Of a DNA stretch of 37,912 bases, positions 9,272-20,340 are shown piece by piece. Both the position numbers and the translations under genes were made by a program. Origin of the DNA: Gnetum montanum (lineage: Eukaryota > Streptophyta > Gnetopsida > Gnetales > Gnetaceae); NCBI GenBank assembly GCA_015680685.1, contig MNCI01004556.1, positions 283,559-321,470 of the forward strand. The letters are read 5' to 3'. Each line of letters begins with the position of its first letter. Position 1 is the stretch's first letter. Below the pieces are notes generated by a model. It was given only the letters and a program-made list of their open reading frames with translations. It made no database searches and was not told the DNA's origin.

Positions 9272-11660
9272 ATGTCTTCTTCACATAGAACCAATAATGC
9301 ATCATATGATGAGAACACTCGTAGGAGAAATGATAGGATATATACTGAAGAAAACTAGAATGAACAACCTCAAATAGGGATTTCCTATGCTTATTTAGAC
9401 CCTTACTACACTCAAAGACTACATTCAACTAGTGTAGACAATCTTAGAGAAGATGGAGAAAGTCATAGAACAAGGAGGGCCTCAAGGCTTAGGACCTCAT
9501 CTAAACCTAGACAAGATAAATCAAAGGACCAAAGAGAGAATTATAGGAGCCATGGCGATGCTCCTAGTTTCTCATATTCCTCTTCCTCTTTAACATCTAG
9601 TTCTAAAAAAGATGAATGTAGATATAGAGATAGAGCTCCACTATAGGATCAAGACAAAAATAGAAATTGAACCCAAGGGAAAAATCAAAGACATATAAAT
9701 AAGCATAGACAAGATCATCATAATCAAAAAAATAGAAATACAAATTTTCATCACAACATGTCTAATGACAATGAACCCTTATTGGCCACTAAGAGCCTGA
9801 TGTAGATCACAAAGGTAGTTAAGATACCCCATAGGCATCACAGGGAGAGTCACCTACCCAAGTTTGATATGAATAATATCCCTAAATTTGTAGGAGGCTA
9901 CAACTTAGATCCACAACAACATATACAAGCCTTCCATGATGCCAATGCCTCATACAAAATTGAAAATGGATGGAACAAGCTTAAGCTCTTTCCTAGGACA
10001 TTATTTAATAGAGCTGAAGTGTGGTATCAATCATTGAAGCCAAACCCAATCCATTGATGGTCCACATTATTGGAACTTTTCAATAAGAAATACCAAACCT
10101 ATGCAAGGGTGTCCAACCTAAGGAGACAGATCCAAGGATGGAAGTAAGAACAATATGAACCTATGGCCTTAGATAGATATTATTCTCTACTAAATCAATG
10201 TCTATACCATGATTTCTCTGAGGAAAAGTAGCTCTTCCACATCATTGATGGGATTCGTAATAAAAAAAGGGAGAACCTTTGATGTATGCTCTAGGTCAAT
10301 TATATGAGCTATGAACCCATCAGGTCTAAGAGTTAATTGAACATGTGGCAAAAGAAGAAGGAGAGCTATGTAAATGGAAGAATGTAGAGGAAAATAACTA
10401 GGACCCAACTCTTCAAAAGAAAAGGGTCCATATCTATGATGAGGAAAAAGAAGGAACTCTCAATGAGATGATTTTACAATGAACCTTGTCAATACAAAAT
10501 TCTCTCATTGATCTTGAAGCAAAGTTTGATAAGATGTCAAAATTGATAAATGAAAAAGATAAAACTTGCATATAAATTGTAGAAAAGAAGGCAATGCAAA
10601 ATGAACTAGGTGATCATGATAAACAAAGGAAGCCTAACTAAGAAACAACTAGGAACACTTTTCAGCAAATAGGAAAAATAGTTGAAGGAAGTTAGATTAT
10701 AGACTCAACCACAGTTGAAGATAATGGATGTGACATCTACATATATGATCATCCAAAGGGCCATTTCCTAGTCTTGTTGCATCTACATGAATATTGGGTA
10801 GGGGTGTTAAATCTGAAGTTTATATAGAAGCACATGCCAAAAAAAATTATTTTTCCACAAGGTAATTTTAGATAGTCCTACAACCAACTGTACTATTCTA
10901 GTGGGACTTCTTATCAACCTCAAAACTACTATCAACCATAGTGGCAAAACCCACAGTTGTGGGGGAGGCCATCATCAAATCACCCCTACCCTTACTGCTC
11001 ACCAAACCATATGGATATTATGTTCAACAAGCTATTTCCCGAACTAGTTCTACTTCCTCTACCTAAAATCACCATGACCACTCTCTTGAATATCATCATC
11101 CTGCAACATCTTATATGAGATCACCACCTCACACCTCTCACCCTACATCATATCCTCAATATTCTCATACGCACCTCTATCATATGTCACCTCCAAAAAC
11201 ACAAGAAGGCTTAGTATCACAACATCAACAAATGGATGGCACCTGTGCTATGAATGTGCATAAACATGCTGATATCGGTAGGTTCCCACTGCAAACTCAA
11301 AAATGTCCCTTCTTTAGAAAAGGTTGCAGGTAGAAGCAAAACACTCATGGATAGACCACATCATCCAAACCAGCACAATGCCAATATGGTGTAATGCCTT
11401 CCTTTTCACAACCACCATCTCCTAATCATATGCAAAACCCAACATCCATTACCACTCCAACATAATACATAAATAATAAACCTATCATTTTGAAGAGAGA
11501 GAAGAATCCATTCATTTCCAATAACAATAACAGGTGTAGTTGTGGGCTAGAAGTTCAAAATATTAACACAACCCCTATACCAACCCATCATAAAGTTCAG
11601 GAGCAAGTGTATGAGCAAAAGATAGTCTATGTAGTAGTCACTAAATTAGAAGACACCTAG
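9272..11660 (+). pseudogene. gag of element B (Athila-like), broken by stops
   Basis: The frame starts at ATG 9272 (MSSSHRTNN, like gag of A) and keeps one phase for over 1 kb, interrupted by stops such as TAG at 9356. A Ser/Arg-rich N-terminal part is followed by the Retrotrans_gag domain from about 9850; NNIPKFVGGYNLDPQQHIQA starts at 9872 and LFPRTLFNRAEVWYQSL follows. The domain continues past a TGA at 10055 (STLLELFNKKYQ) to about 10380. Next come the unusual Cys/His motif CDIYIYDHPKGHF (10728-10770) and a Pro/His/Tyr-rich linker (10880-11340, including 11115-11333). The protease that follows gag in A and C is absent. Gag would form the particle; with its stops this copy cannot. Confidence 0.85.
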
Positions 11661-11699
11661 TGGCTTGGAAATGAGAATATAAAACTTTTTTAAAGATGC

Positions 11700-12850
11700 A
11701 TGGAAGTAACTGGTTTGGTTATTAGTTCTAGAATTTTTTGATTCTTCATATGATTTTCATTTCTTAATATTTTTCTCCTTTCTTGAGTCATTCTCTTCAT
11801 GTTTTATGAATCTATTTTATGTTTTTGTTAATAATATTACTAAGTCATGATGCAAGAGTTGATGATATGTGTTAGGTTTTTGTGCTATGCTATCAAGATG
11901 ATTGGATAAGTAATTGTATAAAGTAGTGAGACCACCTCATCCATTCCTCCAGTTCTTTGAATAAAAGGTCTTTTTCATGGAAACAATTTGGCTCTTCTTT
12001 TATGAAACTGAAATTCATCAATGATCATTGTACCTTGAAGAAAGAGGGAACAATCAAGTGGGAATGGCAAAGGATGTGATCTTAAGGGGACTTGTTGGGT
12101 TCTCTTCTTGACTTCCTTTATGTGGTTTATGACTCCTCTTGGAACATATCAACCAATAAAAAGGAAGCTCTGTCTTTGTATGGTATGATTCCCATCCAAA
12201 AAAAAAAACATAAAACACAAAGAAAAAAGAAAAAAAGGGGAAAAAGACAAAAAAATAATAAACAATAATGGAAATTCAAAGCACATCCCTTAGACATAAT
12301 AATGGGCTACAAGAACTGGTTATGGGGTTGGAAAGACATGTTACCCATGCCTGAAGGCACCCCTCTAACTAAGGCCCTTCCTTCTTCTCTTTTCTTCTCT
12401 TTTTAGAGTGATGATTATTCTTTAAGGTGCTTGTGGACTCATGGTGGTTGATAGGATGGAACACATCAATGTGAGGTCACTGTTCATGGTATGGACTTAG
12501 TTTGAACTTGCATAGATAAGTATCTTGATCATTTTAATCACACTTGTCATAAGAACCTATTGTGGACATGCTTCTTACAGCTTGATCTTTGCAATCCCTT
12601 CTCATTCCATTATTCACCTCACCTCTGCATGCAATTATGAGCCTTTTGATTTTGTATAGTATAGTGCAACATCCCAACCATGATAGTTGTATGTTGTTTG
12701 GAACAAAGGCATGATCTACATTTAGCTTCTAGGGTGTCCATGGACATCTATAGAAGTGGTTATGCAAGGGCATTATGGCAAGAGCTTGCTTTAGGGAGGA
12801 CCCACTTGCATAATTTTTGTTGATCATGGATTTGAAATAACTTTCACATC
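11700..12850 (+). repeat. Conserved 3' noncoding block, copy in element B
   Basis: The core AATTCAAAGCACATCCCTTA (12273-12292) and AATGGGCTACAAGAACTGGT (12301-12320) match elements A and C. Upstream, CTTTGTATGGTATGATTCCC (about 12172-12191) matches the CTTTGCATGGTATGGTTCC of C. Downstream, GGTTATGCAAGGGCA (about 12759) followed by a TTGCATA motif matches C near 31146. Between the two cores of B lies an A-rich low-complexity run (12198-12262). No reading frame is shared between copies. Confidence 0.65.
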
Positions 12851-13762
12851 TTATAGAACATCAATGATAGTTTATTTGAATTTATGCATAATTTTGGGAC
12901 TACTTCTCATCCCTTTCAATTACTTTTTTACTTTTTCCTATTCCTTTGTTAAAATGTCCTTCTAGTTCAATATTTCTTGACCAACTTCTAAATTAGACCT
13001 TTGGTTTCAATTGTTCAAAAAATTGTATGGTTTTAGAGTTATGCTTATTATTAATGGGAGCTAGGAATGTTTGCTTTGAAATTTTTCTAACATCCTATTT
13101 TCAAACATCATGGTAACTAATAGTAATTGGTCAAATTAATGTGAACAACTTGATGATTTTAGTTACCTTGTAGCCTTGGGCATAGTATGTTGTAATCACC
13201 TTGCACTTAAATGAAAACTAAGGGATTTGAAAAGGGTTAATTATTAAGGAAAATTAACCAAAACTAATGTTGATCCTTTGGAAACTATAGCTAATGCTAA
13301 AAGAAACACCAAAAGAAGAAGTTCTTTTGCTAGGCATGAAAATGAAGCTAGGAGGGAGACAATGGAGGATATGCCCATGGAAAAATCATAGCACATACAA
13401 GATAGTAGGTCACACTTCACATGTTTTCTAGATCCATGAGATGAGGAGAAGAAATTTCAGTCCATCCTTTAAGAATGTTCTACATAACTAGAGAAGCATC
13501 GACATAACAATCAAGATTAAAAGTCAAACAAAGCTAGTGGTAACAAGAAGAATAGTCTTTAGATAAATTTTAAAGACCTCTATAAATTTTTTTATCTTCA
13601 ATTTCTATCCAATCTTTTTTTCAATCTACCATTTTGTATGCATCTACTCAAATAAAATTTTGTAACGTGACACTCAAAGTCAATCAGTAGTTTGCATATT
13701 AGTTAATAATCCCATAGATTCCAAATATTTTGTAAGGAATTGGTTAATTTTGTGTAACTCAA
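12850..13762 (+). other. Internal region of element B before its 3' LTR
   Basis: AT-rich with no recognised domain. A 32-codon open stretch rich in Lys, Arg and Glu (about 13285-13388; ANAKRNTKRRSSFARHENEA) lies where element C carries its extra ORF and could be a remnant of such a gene; similarity to C is not convincing by eye. No good polypurine tract is visible before 13763, so it is degraded. Confidence 0.4.
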
Positions 13763-13843
13763 TGATGAGTTTTCATTTAGTTGTGTGGTAGGATGAGTTA
13801 TTAGTTAGTTGGGATATCTAACAAAAAGTTAATTTTTTGATCA

Positions 13844-13873
13844 GCTAAGGTATTAGAGCTCTAATACCTTAGC
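13844..13873. promoter_or_regulatory. 30-bp perfect palindrome in U3 of element B
   Basis: The left arm GCTAAGGTATTAGAG (13844-13858) is followed directly by its exact reverse complement (13859-13873), with no loop. It sits about 100 bp upstream of the TATA box. It could be a binding site for a dimeric factor or a recent inverted duplication. Confidence 0.75.
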
Positions 13874-13899
13874 CTCAATATTTTAGCTCCAATATTGGG

Positions 13900-13915
13900 T
13901 ACGTGATATCACGTA
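13900..13915. promoter_or_regulatory. 16-bp perfect palindrome with ACGT cores in U3 of element B
   Basis: TACGTGATATCACGTA is fully palindromic and contains two ACGT cores, the half-sites recognised by plant bZIP factors. It lies about 60 bp upstream of the TATA box. The GATATC centre is shared with the near-palindrome in the LTR of element A. Confidence 0.6.
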
Positions 13916-13973
13916 TTTGATCAGGTCGCATGCTATGTTATTAGATATTTGATATTGGGGGATGTATGCCCAC

Positions 13974-13983
13974 CTATAAATAT
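13974..13983 (+). promoter_or_regulatory. TATA box of element B 3' LTR
   Basis: CTATAAATAT, about 210 bp inside the LTR and downstream of the two palindromes. Confidence 0.6.
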
Positions 13984-14700
13984 AGTGTTTGGGCACATAG
14001 TTTGGATATAATTTTTAAAATTAGAGTAGCCAAAATCTTGCAGTTTTATTTTGTAATCTTATAGAATAGTCAATGAGTGCTTATAGAATGGATCTATGTT
14101 AGTTGTATGGAGTCTTATTTAAGTGGCAATGTACCTAGACACATTCCATGAATGACAATAAGATTGAGATTGATTCTTATTCATTGTAGCACTTTAACTT
14201 AGATTAGATTTAATTTTTATGTAATTTACTTTTCATGTACTTAGTTAATATTTACATTTCCATGATATTAATTAAGCACATAAGTATGATCGCTTTGAGC
14301 ATGTGTATGGCTCTTGGTAATCCTAGAAATGCTTAATGTTTGGTAACCTAACAGTGTTGTACATGTTTTGGATATGCACGAAAAGTGGGATCAGATACTT
14401 ATGTTAGGATAGTTGATTATTAATTAGCAATTACATTAATTGAATTGATTATAAATTGAGTTTAAACCTATTATTAATTGTAGAAAAATAAAATATAAAA
14501 TAATAAAAATCATATGCCTCACTCTAGACTAAACCATATGTGACAAAGCTACCACTAGTCCAAGTGGGAAGATAGCAAACTATGATAAAGGCATAACGAT
14601 CTAGATGCCAAAACTAGTCCCATCCATGGAATTCAACTGGATCATGCTTGAATGCTTGTGATTCATGTGGTTGGGCATAGGGGTACCTCGCCACTCATCA

Positions 14701-15292
14701 ATTAGCTCCACGATCTAGAGTTTTCACAACTTTCAATGCTATCAAACCTTGCTGCAATCCTCACTAGATCTACAATGTTGGTGGGGGGTAAGATGTGTGG
14801 GGGTTTTGAGCCACAATGAAGAGCCACACTAGAAGTCTTAATGCCTAGGTTGCTTAGTGTTGTTGCCAAAGTTCACACAATCTTAGGGGTGTAACAATGG
14901 TCACAATGGCTATAGGTTCCACACTGGAAGATCTCCAAAATATTTCTATTTGCAAGGGATTGTCAAAGTTATGAGATTTACAAATGGAAAAACCCTTTCA
15001 TGGTGCACAAATTTGGGTTATATAGGTCTTTAAGGCCCAATTTTGATAGTCCAAAAGGAATTTTTGACCCTCCCAAGTTTAAATATAGGTATGATATGAA
15101 TTTTTTTTTTGACTTAGGAATTAAGGCTTTGACTACTTATGATGCATTTTGCAGCCCCAAAAACCAAAGTATGTGAAATTGCATCTCTTGGATTACAATC
15201 TTCACATTTTATAATGAAATTTCAACCAGTTTCATGAGGTGAAGGTTATAATGCAAAGAGGTCATAACATGAGTTTTCTAGGTGGTGTTTCA
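14701..15292 (-). mobile_element. Partial 3' LTR of element E (Tat lineage), minus strand
   Basis: On the minus strand a purine run (AAAAGAGGGGCCA) is followed at 15292 by TGAAACACCACC, a plausible LTR start. A TATA-like CTATATAAC lies at 15025-15017. The segment ends abruptly at 14701, where the LTR of element B ends, so the remainder was displaced by insertion of B. No second copy of this LTR was found in the window to confirm the start. Confidence 0.5.
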
Positions 15293-15307
15293 TTGGCCCC
15301 TCTTTTG
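15293..15307 (-). other. Polypurine tract of element E
   Basis: Minus strand AACAAAAGAGGGGCCAA directly precedes the putative LTR start. A polypurine tract primes plus-strand DNA synthesis in LTR elements. Confidence 0.5.
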
Positions 15308-16331
15308 TTGGTGTCATGAAGATTAACCTGAGAGGCACTGAAAAAGAATACAAAATAGCATTGCAGGTCCATCACCAACATTTCCTCTCTACACTTGATT
15401 CAGTAGTGTCAAACCATGACAAAGAGTGCTTGTGATGATGGGATAAGGTTATGATGAGGAAATGGTCATGAGGGTTAACAATGAGTTTCATAGGTTGACA
15501 TCATGACTACAACATGACATTGAAATATTGATTAATCAATAAGTCTTCGCATTTCATGTTTTGAAGCGTTAGTCACTTGGTAATGTGTTTGAGGATCTAA
15601 CATATCATTCCAAGGTTTCTTTAGTCACTAGGATCCTCCCTTTGCATGTTTGAAGCCATTGATTTGCCTTTTTATCCTTGTTGACCATTTAGATTCTTGG
15701 CAATTTACTTCCCCATTGTTTTTCTTATGGGGTAAAACCTTCATTGGGTTTCTTTGTGAAGGCTAGTTCAATATTGGTTTTTCCATTGAATGAGATGTAT
15801 TACACTTGATGGACTTTATGGTTTTCATGTTTAATGAGATGTGTTACATTCAATGGACTTGTAGTGGAACATAACAAAGGGATGTCATACAGCCATAGTG
15901 CATGAGTGTCAGACATAGGTTAACATTGTTACTTAAGGTAAGAAAGGTTATAATTAGGCTACAAGGTTGGGTTTAATGGAATAGTAATATGAGGGAAGTG
16001 ACATAAGCACTCTTATTATAGTAGGAAAAACTTATCAAATTCTAGGAATTGAGGTCATGTGGTGACTTACTGCTGTGATGATTTGTACCTTCACGATGAC
16101 TCAAGGCTTCATCCTGCAAGCATGACTTCAAGAGAATAAGAAATAAGACAAAGAAGTCATGTTGTTACCATATAACACATAAGACCATATGGAATAATTA
16201 GGAAACTAGGATACCATAGGTCACAATTGATACATAGTTTCAGAGTTCATATGTTGTGCAAAAATAGGTCATGCATGCTCACTTGTTGTAGGTTGCTAGG
16301 ATTGTCGGTGTCAGCTGTTGGTTCTCATAGG
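15308..16331 (-). other. 3' untranslated region of element E
   Basis: About 1 kb between the pol stop and the polypurine tract, with no recognisable frame. A 46-bp-spaced local duplication (AATGAGATGT(A/G)TTACA...TGGACTT) lies at about 15788-15862. Confidence 0.45.
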
Positions 16332-17170
16332 CTACATGTAGTAAGGCTTTAGATAGGAATGATTAACTAGAATGGCCAACTCATTCCCATTTGTGTTTGC
16401 TATCCCAAAGGCTCCATTGCCATAGGCCTTAGTGACCAAGAAATGCCCTTTCCAATTGGCTGAGAATTTGTTCACATTCTCATGGACAACTTTGAGGACC
16501 AAGTCTCCTTCCTTGATCTTACATTTGTTTAGGTTATAGTGGTGTTGCCATTTTTGCCTCTCTTGATATTTTTGGATGTGAGAAAGTGTTTGCACCCATT
16601 GCTCCTCTACTGAGTCCAGGTCCATGGTGCATAGTTCCTTATTCTATTCATCATTAATGAAGTCTAACAAGGCTATTCAAAGTAATGGAACCTACAATTC
16701 AAGAGGTAAAATAGCTTTAGAATAATAAATGAAGATATACAAGGTTACACCAGTTGTAGTTCAGAAAGTGGTTCTATAGGCCCAAAGTGCATGGACAAGC
16801 TACTCATGCCACTTACATTTGCTATTATTTAACATCTTTTTGAGCAAGTTGATGATGGCCTTGTTGCTTGCTTCAACTTGTACATTGCATTGAGTGTAAT
16901 ATGATGATGATAAGGAGGGCTCAATGCCTAGGTCATGATAAAATTTTTTCATTTCTTGGCTACTAAATTATGGTATGTTATATGTGACTATGATCATAGG
17001 TATGCCAAAAAGGGCTACTATGTTATTGAGTATGAATCTATAGACTTGTTTAGATGTTTTCCTCCTTAGGGGAATAGTTGTAACCCACTTTGTGAAGTAT
17101 TCAATTGTAGTGATGATAAATCTATAACTTGTGAAAGACTTAGACATTATAGGTCTAATGATATCCAACC
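16332..17170 (-). pseudogene. Integrase domain of element E pol (Tat lineage)
   Basis: One frame runs from 17168 to the stop at 16332 with a few in-frame stops. MDIIRPI holds the first catalytic Asp (17165-17163) and is followed by YFTKWVTTIPLRRKTSKQV and FGIPMIIVTYNIP. VQVEASNKAIINLLKKM carries the catalytic Glu, then HALWAYRTT. The C-terminal part is the 97-residue frame 16625-16332 with GDLVLKVVHENVNKFSANWK and ending SYLKPYY. The second catalytic Asp (usual VTDNGPQF) is now Tyr (codon 16982-16980), 36 residues before the Glu, which fits the DD35E spacing. Integrase joins cDNA to host DNA; this copy has lost an active-site residue as well as containing stops. Confidence 0.85.
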
Positions 17171-18500
17171 CCCATCATTGAAACAACCAAGTTATCTACG
17201 TGGTGTGCAACTCAGTTGGATTTACATTTATATGGTTGCTATACTATTGGAATGTGTTACAAGTTTTAACTTTCTACAAATAGTCATTTTTCATATAGGG
17301 CTAGTAATAGCCTAATTATCTAATCTTGGTAGCCATGGCTCTAGGTCTTATATTTCCCTCACATACACCCTCATGAACCTGCTCTAGGATTGTGTAGGCT
17401 TCGATTTTTCCTAAGCACACTAACAATATGCCATCATAGGACTATTCACATAATGTGTTATCACTTACTATGACATACTATTTTGATCATTTACGTACAA
17501 CATCCTTTTGAGTGGTAGTCAGGCCTTATGAAGGTTCACCATGCATAAGGTAAAACTTGATATCATCATACCACTTCTTTGGGGGAGCAGTATGAACTAT
17601 AGCCATAAAGATATCCTCAGTGCTATGTGTGATGGGAATAGTATAGTCCATGGTCAAGGTGGAAAACTTGATAAATACATCTAGCGTCACACTGAGGGCC
17701 AAGGTTGTAATGATATCAATTATGATATTCTCATTTTGGGGTACATGTTGGATATTGGTGTCTATAAACTATTATAGTAGTTTCTTTCCTAGGTCACAGT
17801 AAGGTTGCAAATGTTTGGCTTTATGTGCATAAATCTATGTTACTTGGTTGACTAGATGTTATGAATCACCTTTGATCATTAAGTGTTTTACTCCTAGGTC
17901 ACGAGCTACCATCATTCCCCTAATCAAACCCTCATACTTTGCTACATTGTTGGTACATGAAAAATCAAAGCGATATGTGAAGGGTTGGATTTCACTAGAT
18001 GGAAATGTTATGATGGTAGTGGCACTAGCCCCATGGGCAGTTGAAGCTTTGTCAAAGTGCATGAATACCTCATAACCATTGGGCACTTGGCTAATGGTGT
18101 TGACATGTTCATCAGGGAATTCAGGGTCAATGGTTGCAAGGTCATCAATTGGTTAAATAGTAAGTTGTGTGACTATGGCTTGTCCTTTTGTTGACACTTG
18201 GGAAATGATATGAAGGTCAAACTCCACTATTATGGATTTCCAATGGGCTACACAGCTACTTTCATAAATGTTGTTCATTATGGCTCTAAGCATCTTATCT
18301 TTGCAAATGCATAACTAAGGTAGTACACTAGCAACTTTGCTCCATCATCTCATTTTTGATAGATTAGAGAGGCAATGAACACATTAGAGATAGCAAGGTA
18401 GATGTAAAAGGCTTTACCCTTTTACAATAAATAGACTATCAATAGTTGTGCTAACTCTTCCTTAGGGTTTTCAAAGACCTCTTGGCATTGAGCCATTCAC
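17171..18500 (-). pseudogene. RNase H and linker region of element E pol
   Basis: The clear part is 18086-17859 (75 residues): plant-type RNase H (RVT_3-like) with FDKAS in place of FDGAS, FSCTNNVAKYEGLI (active-site Glu region) and ARDLGVKHLMIKGDS (last Asp). This type of RNase H next to integrase is characteristic of Tat-lineage pol. It removes the RNA strand during reverse transcription. Flanking sequence on both sides is too decayed for confident translation, though a connection region to RT must lie at about 18100-18500. Confidence 0.75.
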
Positions 18501-19700
18501 TCATAGTGGATCCCTTTCTTAAGTAAGTGTTGCATAGGTTGTAGCTTATTTGTGAGCCTAGCGATGGACTTACAAATAATATGTAATTTTCATTGCAGTC
18601 CTCGAAGCTCCTTAAGGTTAGTTGGTGCTACCAAGCTAGAAATGGCTTTAACCTTATTAGGATCGACATGTATCCTTGCTTCAGATACTAAAAAGCCAAG
18701 CATCTTACCAGTTTTGACACTAAAGACACTTTTTGGAGTTAAGCCTAAGCTCATACTTGAGGCATTATTTAAGTACAAGGTCTAGGTCATGTGCATGATC
18801 ATTGGCCACTTTGGACTTAGCAACTATATTATATACATAATCATTTAGCAAACCTAGCATATTATCACTAAAGATATACGTCATAGCTCTTTGGTAGGTT
18901 TCCCCTATGTTCGTTAGGCCAAAGGACATTGTGGTATAAAAAAAGGTACCACAAGGGGTCATGAAGGTCATGTTGAGTTAATTTTCTAGGTTGATCCTAA
19001 TCTAGTTATATCTTGAGAACTCATCCATAAAGGATAATAAGGCATGTTTAGCCATAATATCAAAAATTTGATCAATACTAGGTAAAGGAAAATTGTCCTT
19101 AATAGTTACCTTATTTAGGTCTTAGAAATCTATGCAAATACACATACTCCCATTTTTCTTAGGGACTACCACTATGTTGGACATTCATTCTAAGTAATCA
19201 GTAGCTCTAATGAAACCAACTTGGTATAGTTTTGTGATTTCATCACAAACTACTAGGTCCAACTTAGGTCTAATCTTGCAAACCTTTTACTTAACTAGTC
19301 TAATGCAAGGATCAAGTATGATGTTATGTTGGACTAACTATGGGTCAAGACCTAGCATATCTTCATATGACCAAGCAAAGACCTTAATGTTCTCTTGTAG
19401 GACCTTGGTGATGTCTTGAGCATATTTAGGTTCTAGTGAGAAACTTAGTTTTAGGGTTTTCTCTTCACCACTATGTGTCATGATAGGAACCTCAACTAGG
19501 GAGTCTTTGGTATTGTCACCAGCCTCTAGGTTAAGGGTCTTGACTAGGGTTTTAGGGCATTCTAGAGGTTTCTCTATTGAGGTTATGTTTTTGATGAGAC
19601 TCTTAGGCTTAAGATCTAGGCAATTAGGGTTAATACATCATTCAACACCACCATGGGACCCACTTAGGCTCAAAGGCATACTAATTTGCTAATAGGTACT
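18500..19700 (-). pseudogene. Reverse transcriptase of element E pol (Tat lineage)
   Basis: Minus-strand translation from about 19690 gives the Tat-lineage hallmark KVFAWSYEDMLGLDP (about 19385-19343), then KLYQVGFIRATDY, ICIDF and LSFMDEFSRYN. The frame 18971-18765 follows with TFMTPCGTFFYTTMSFGLTN and ETYQRAMTYIF. The catalytic YVDD is changed to YVYN (codons 18833-18828), so both metal-binding Asp residues are lost. The connection domain lies at 18778-18590 (KTGKMLGFLVSEARIHVDPN). Stops replace residues such as Gln after GLDP. No gag or protease was found upstream of 19700, so the element is 5'-truncated or replaced there by repeats. Confidence 0.85.
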
Positions 19701-19739
19701 CATACTCCAATCCTACATGTCAACCATAAGCACATTAAG

Positions 19740-20340
19740 TGGGGCCTAGGTAAAAATGAGTAAATAATGTCAAAATGATAAAATATCTAGTAAATATGCA
19801 AACACATGCTATTTCCATGCAAACAAAATACAAACAAGATCAACGAAGGTCATAAGATGTAGGTGAAGACAAATAAGATGGAATAAAGGTAGATAAAGGT
19901 CACATAAAGGTCAAAAAAGGTCAAGAGAAGTTGAAGAATAATGAAAGTATAAGAGATAAGGCCAAACATGGTCAATTGAGGTTACATTTTGCTAGTTTAA
20001 GGCCTTGGCAGGCCATGGTTCTATTTTAAGGCCTTGGTAGGTCATAGTTGCAAGGTGTCAAATAATGATCAAGAATGGCCAAACCCCATCACTTAACACT
20101 AATCAAAGGATAAAAAAAGGATCAACAAAGGCCATAATAGAGAGATTAAGGTAAATATTATGAAGCTAAAGTTATATAGAGACTAAATGAGGTCAATTAA
20201 TGGTAATAAAGGTCAACAATGCAGAACAAAATTAAAACAAGTCAAAACACCATAAAACAAGGCCAAATCAGTCAAAATGGAATACATGTGGTAAAACATT
20301 ATCATTATTAGGAAAGAAAAGGATTAGATTTTACTAATTT
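19740..20340. repeat. Purine-rich tract with dispersed AAGGTCA motifs
   Basis: AAAGGTCA-like heptamers recur many times (for example 19893-19925 has several spaced about 10-18 bp apart), among AAGGCCA variants. A local tandem duplication of about 37 bp (TTAAGGCCTTGG(C/T)AGG) lies at about 19998-20047. No reading frame. It lies between the pol of E and the ~180-bp array and shares AAGGTCA/GGCCTT wording with it, so it may be the decayed edge of the same repeat field. Confidence 0.5.

Larger units (their letters stand above)
9080..14700 (+). mobile_element. Element B: Athila-like retrotransposon without pol, plus strand
   Basis: Contains a 60-bp 5' LTR stub (9080-9139), PBS (9140-9158), gag (9272 to about 11660), a noncoding block shared with A and C (about 11700-12850), a further internal region (to 13762) and a 938-bp 3' LTR (13763-14700). 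No protease, RT, RNase H or integrase can be read. The 5' LTR is cut exactly where the LTR of element A begins (9079/9080), consistent with A having inserted into it. The stub and the matching end of the 3' LTR differ at about 8 of 54 positions by eye, mostly transitions, so the insertion is old. Confidence 0.8.
13763..14700 (+). mobile_element. 3' LTR of element B
   Basis: 938 bp starting TGATGAG and ending CTCATCA. U3 holds a 30-bp and a 16-bp perfect palindrome, then the TATA box at 13974. The second half matches the C and D LTRs (for example GCACATAAGTATGA near 14276, CTTGGTAATCCTAG near 14313 and GGGGTACCTCGCCACTCATC at the end). It abuts the partial LTR of element E at 14701. Confidence 0.85.

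Noticed and set aside
19210-19692. Plus-strand frames of about 70 codons
   Set aside because: They are antisense to the RT region of element E, where the minus strand gives the Tat hallmark FAWSYEDM.
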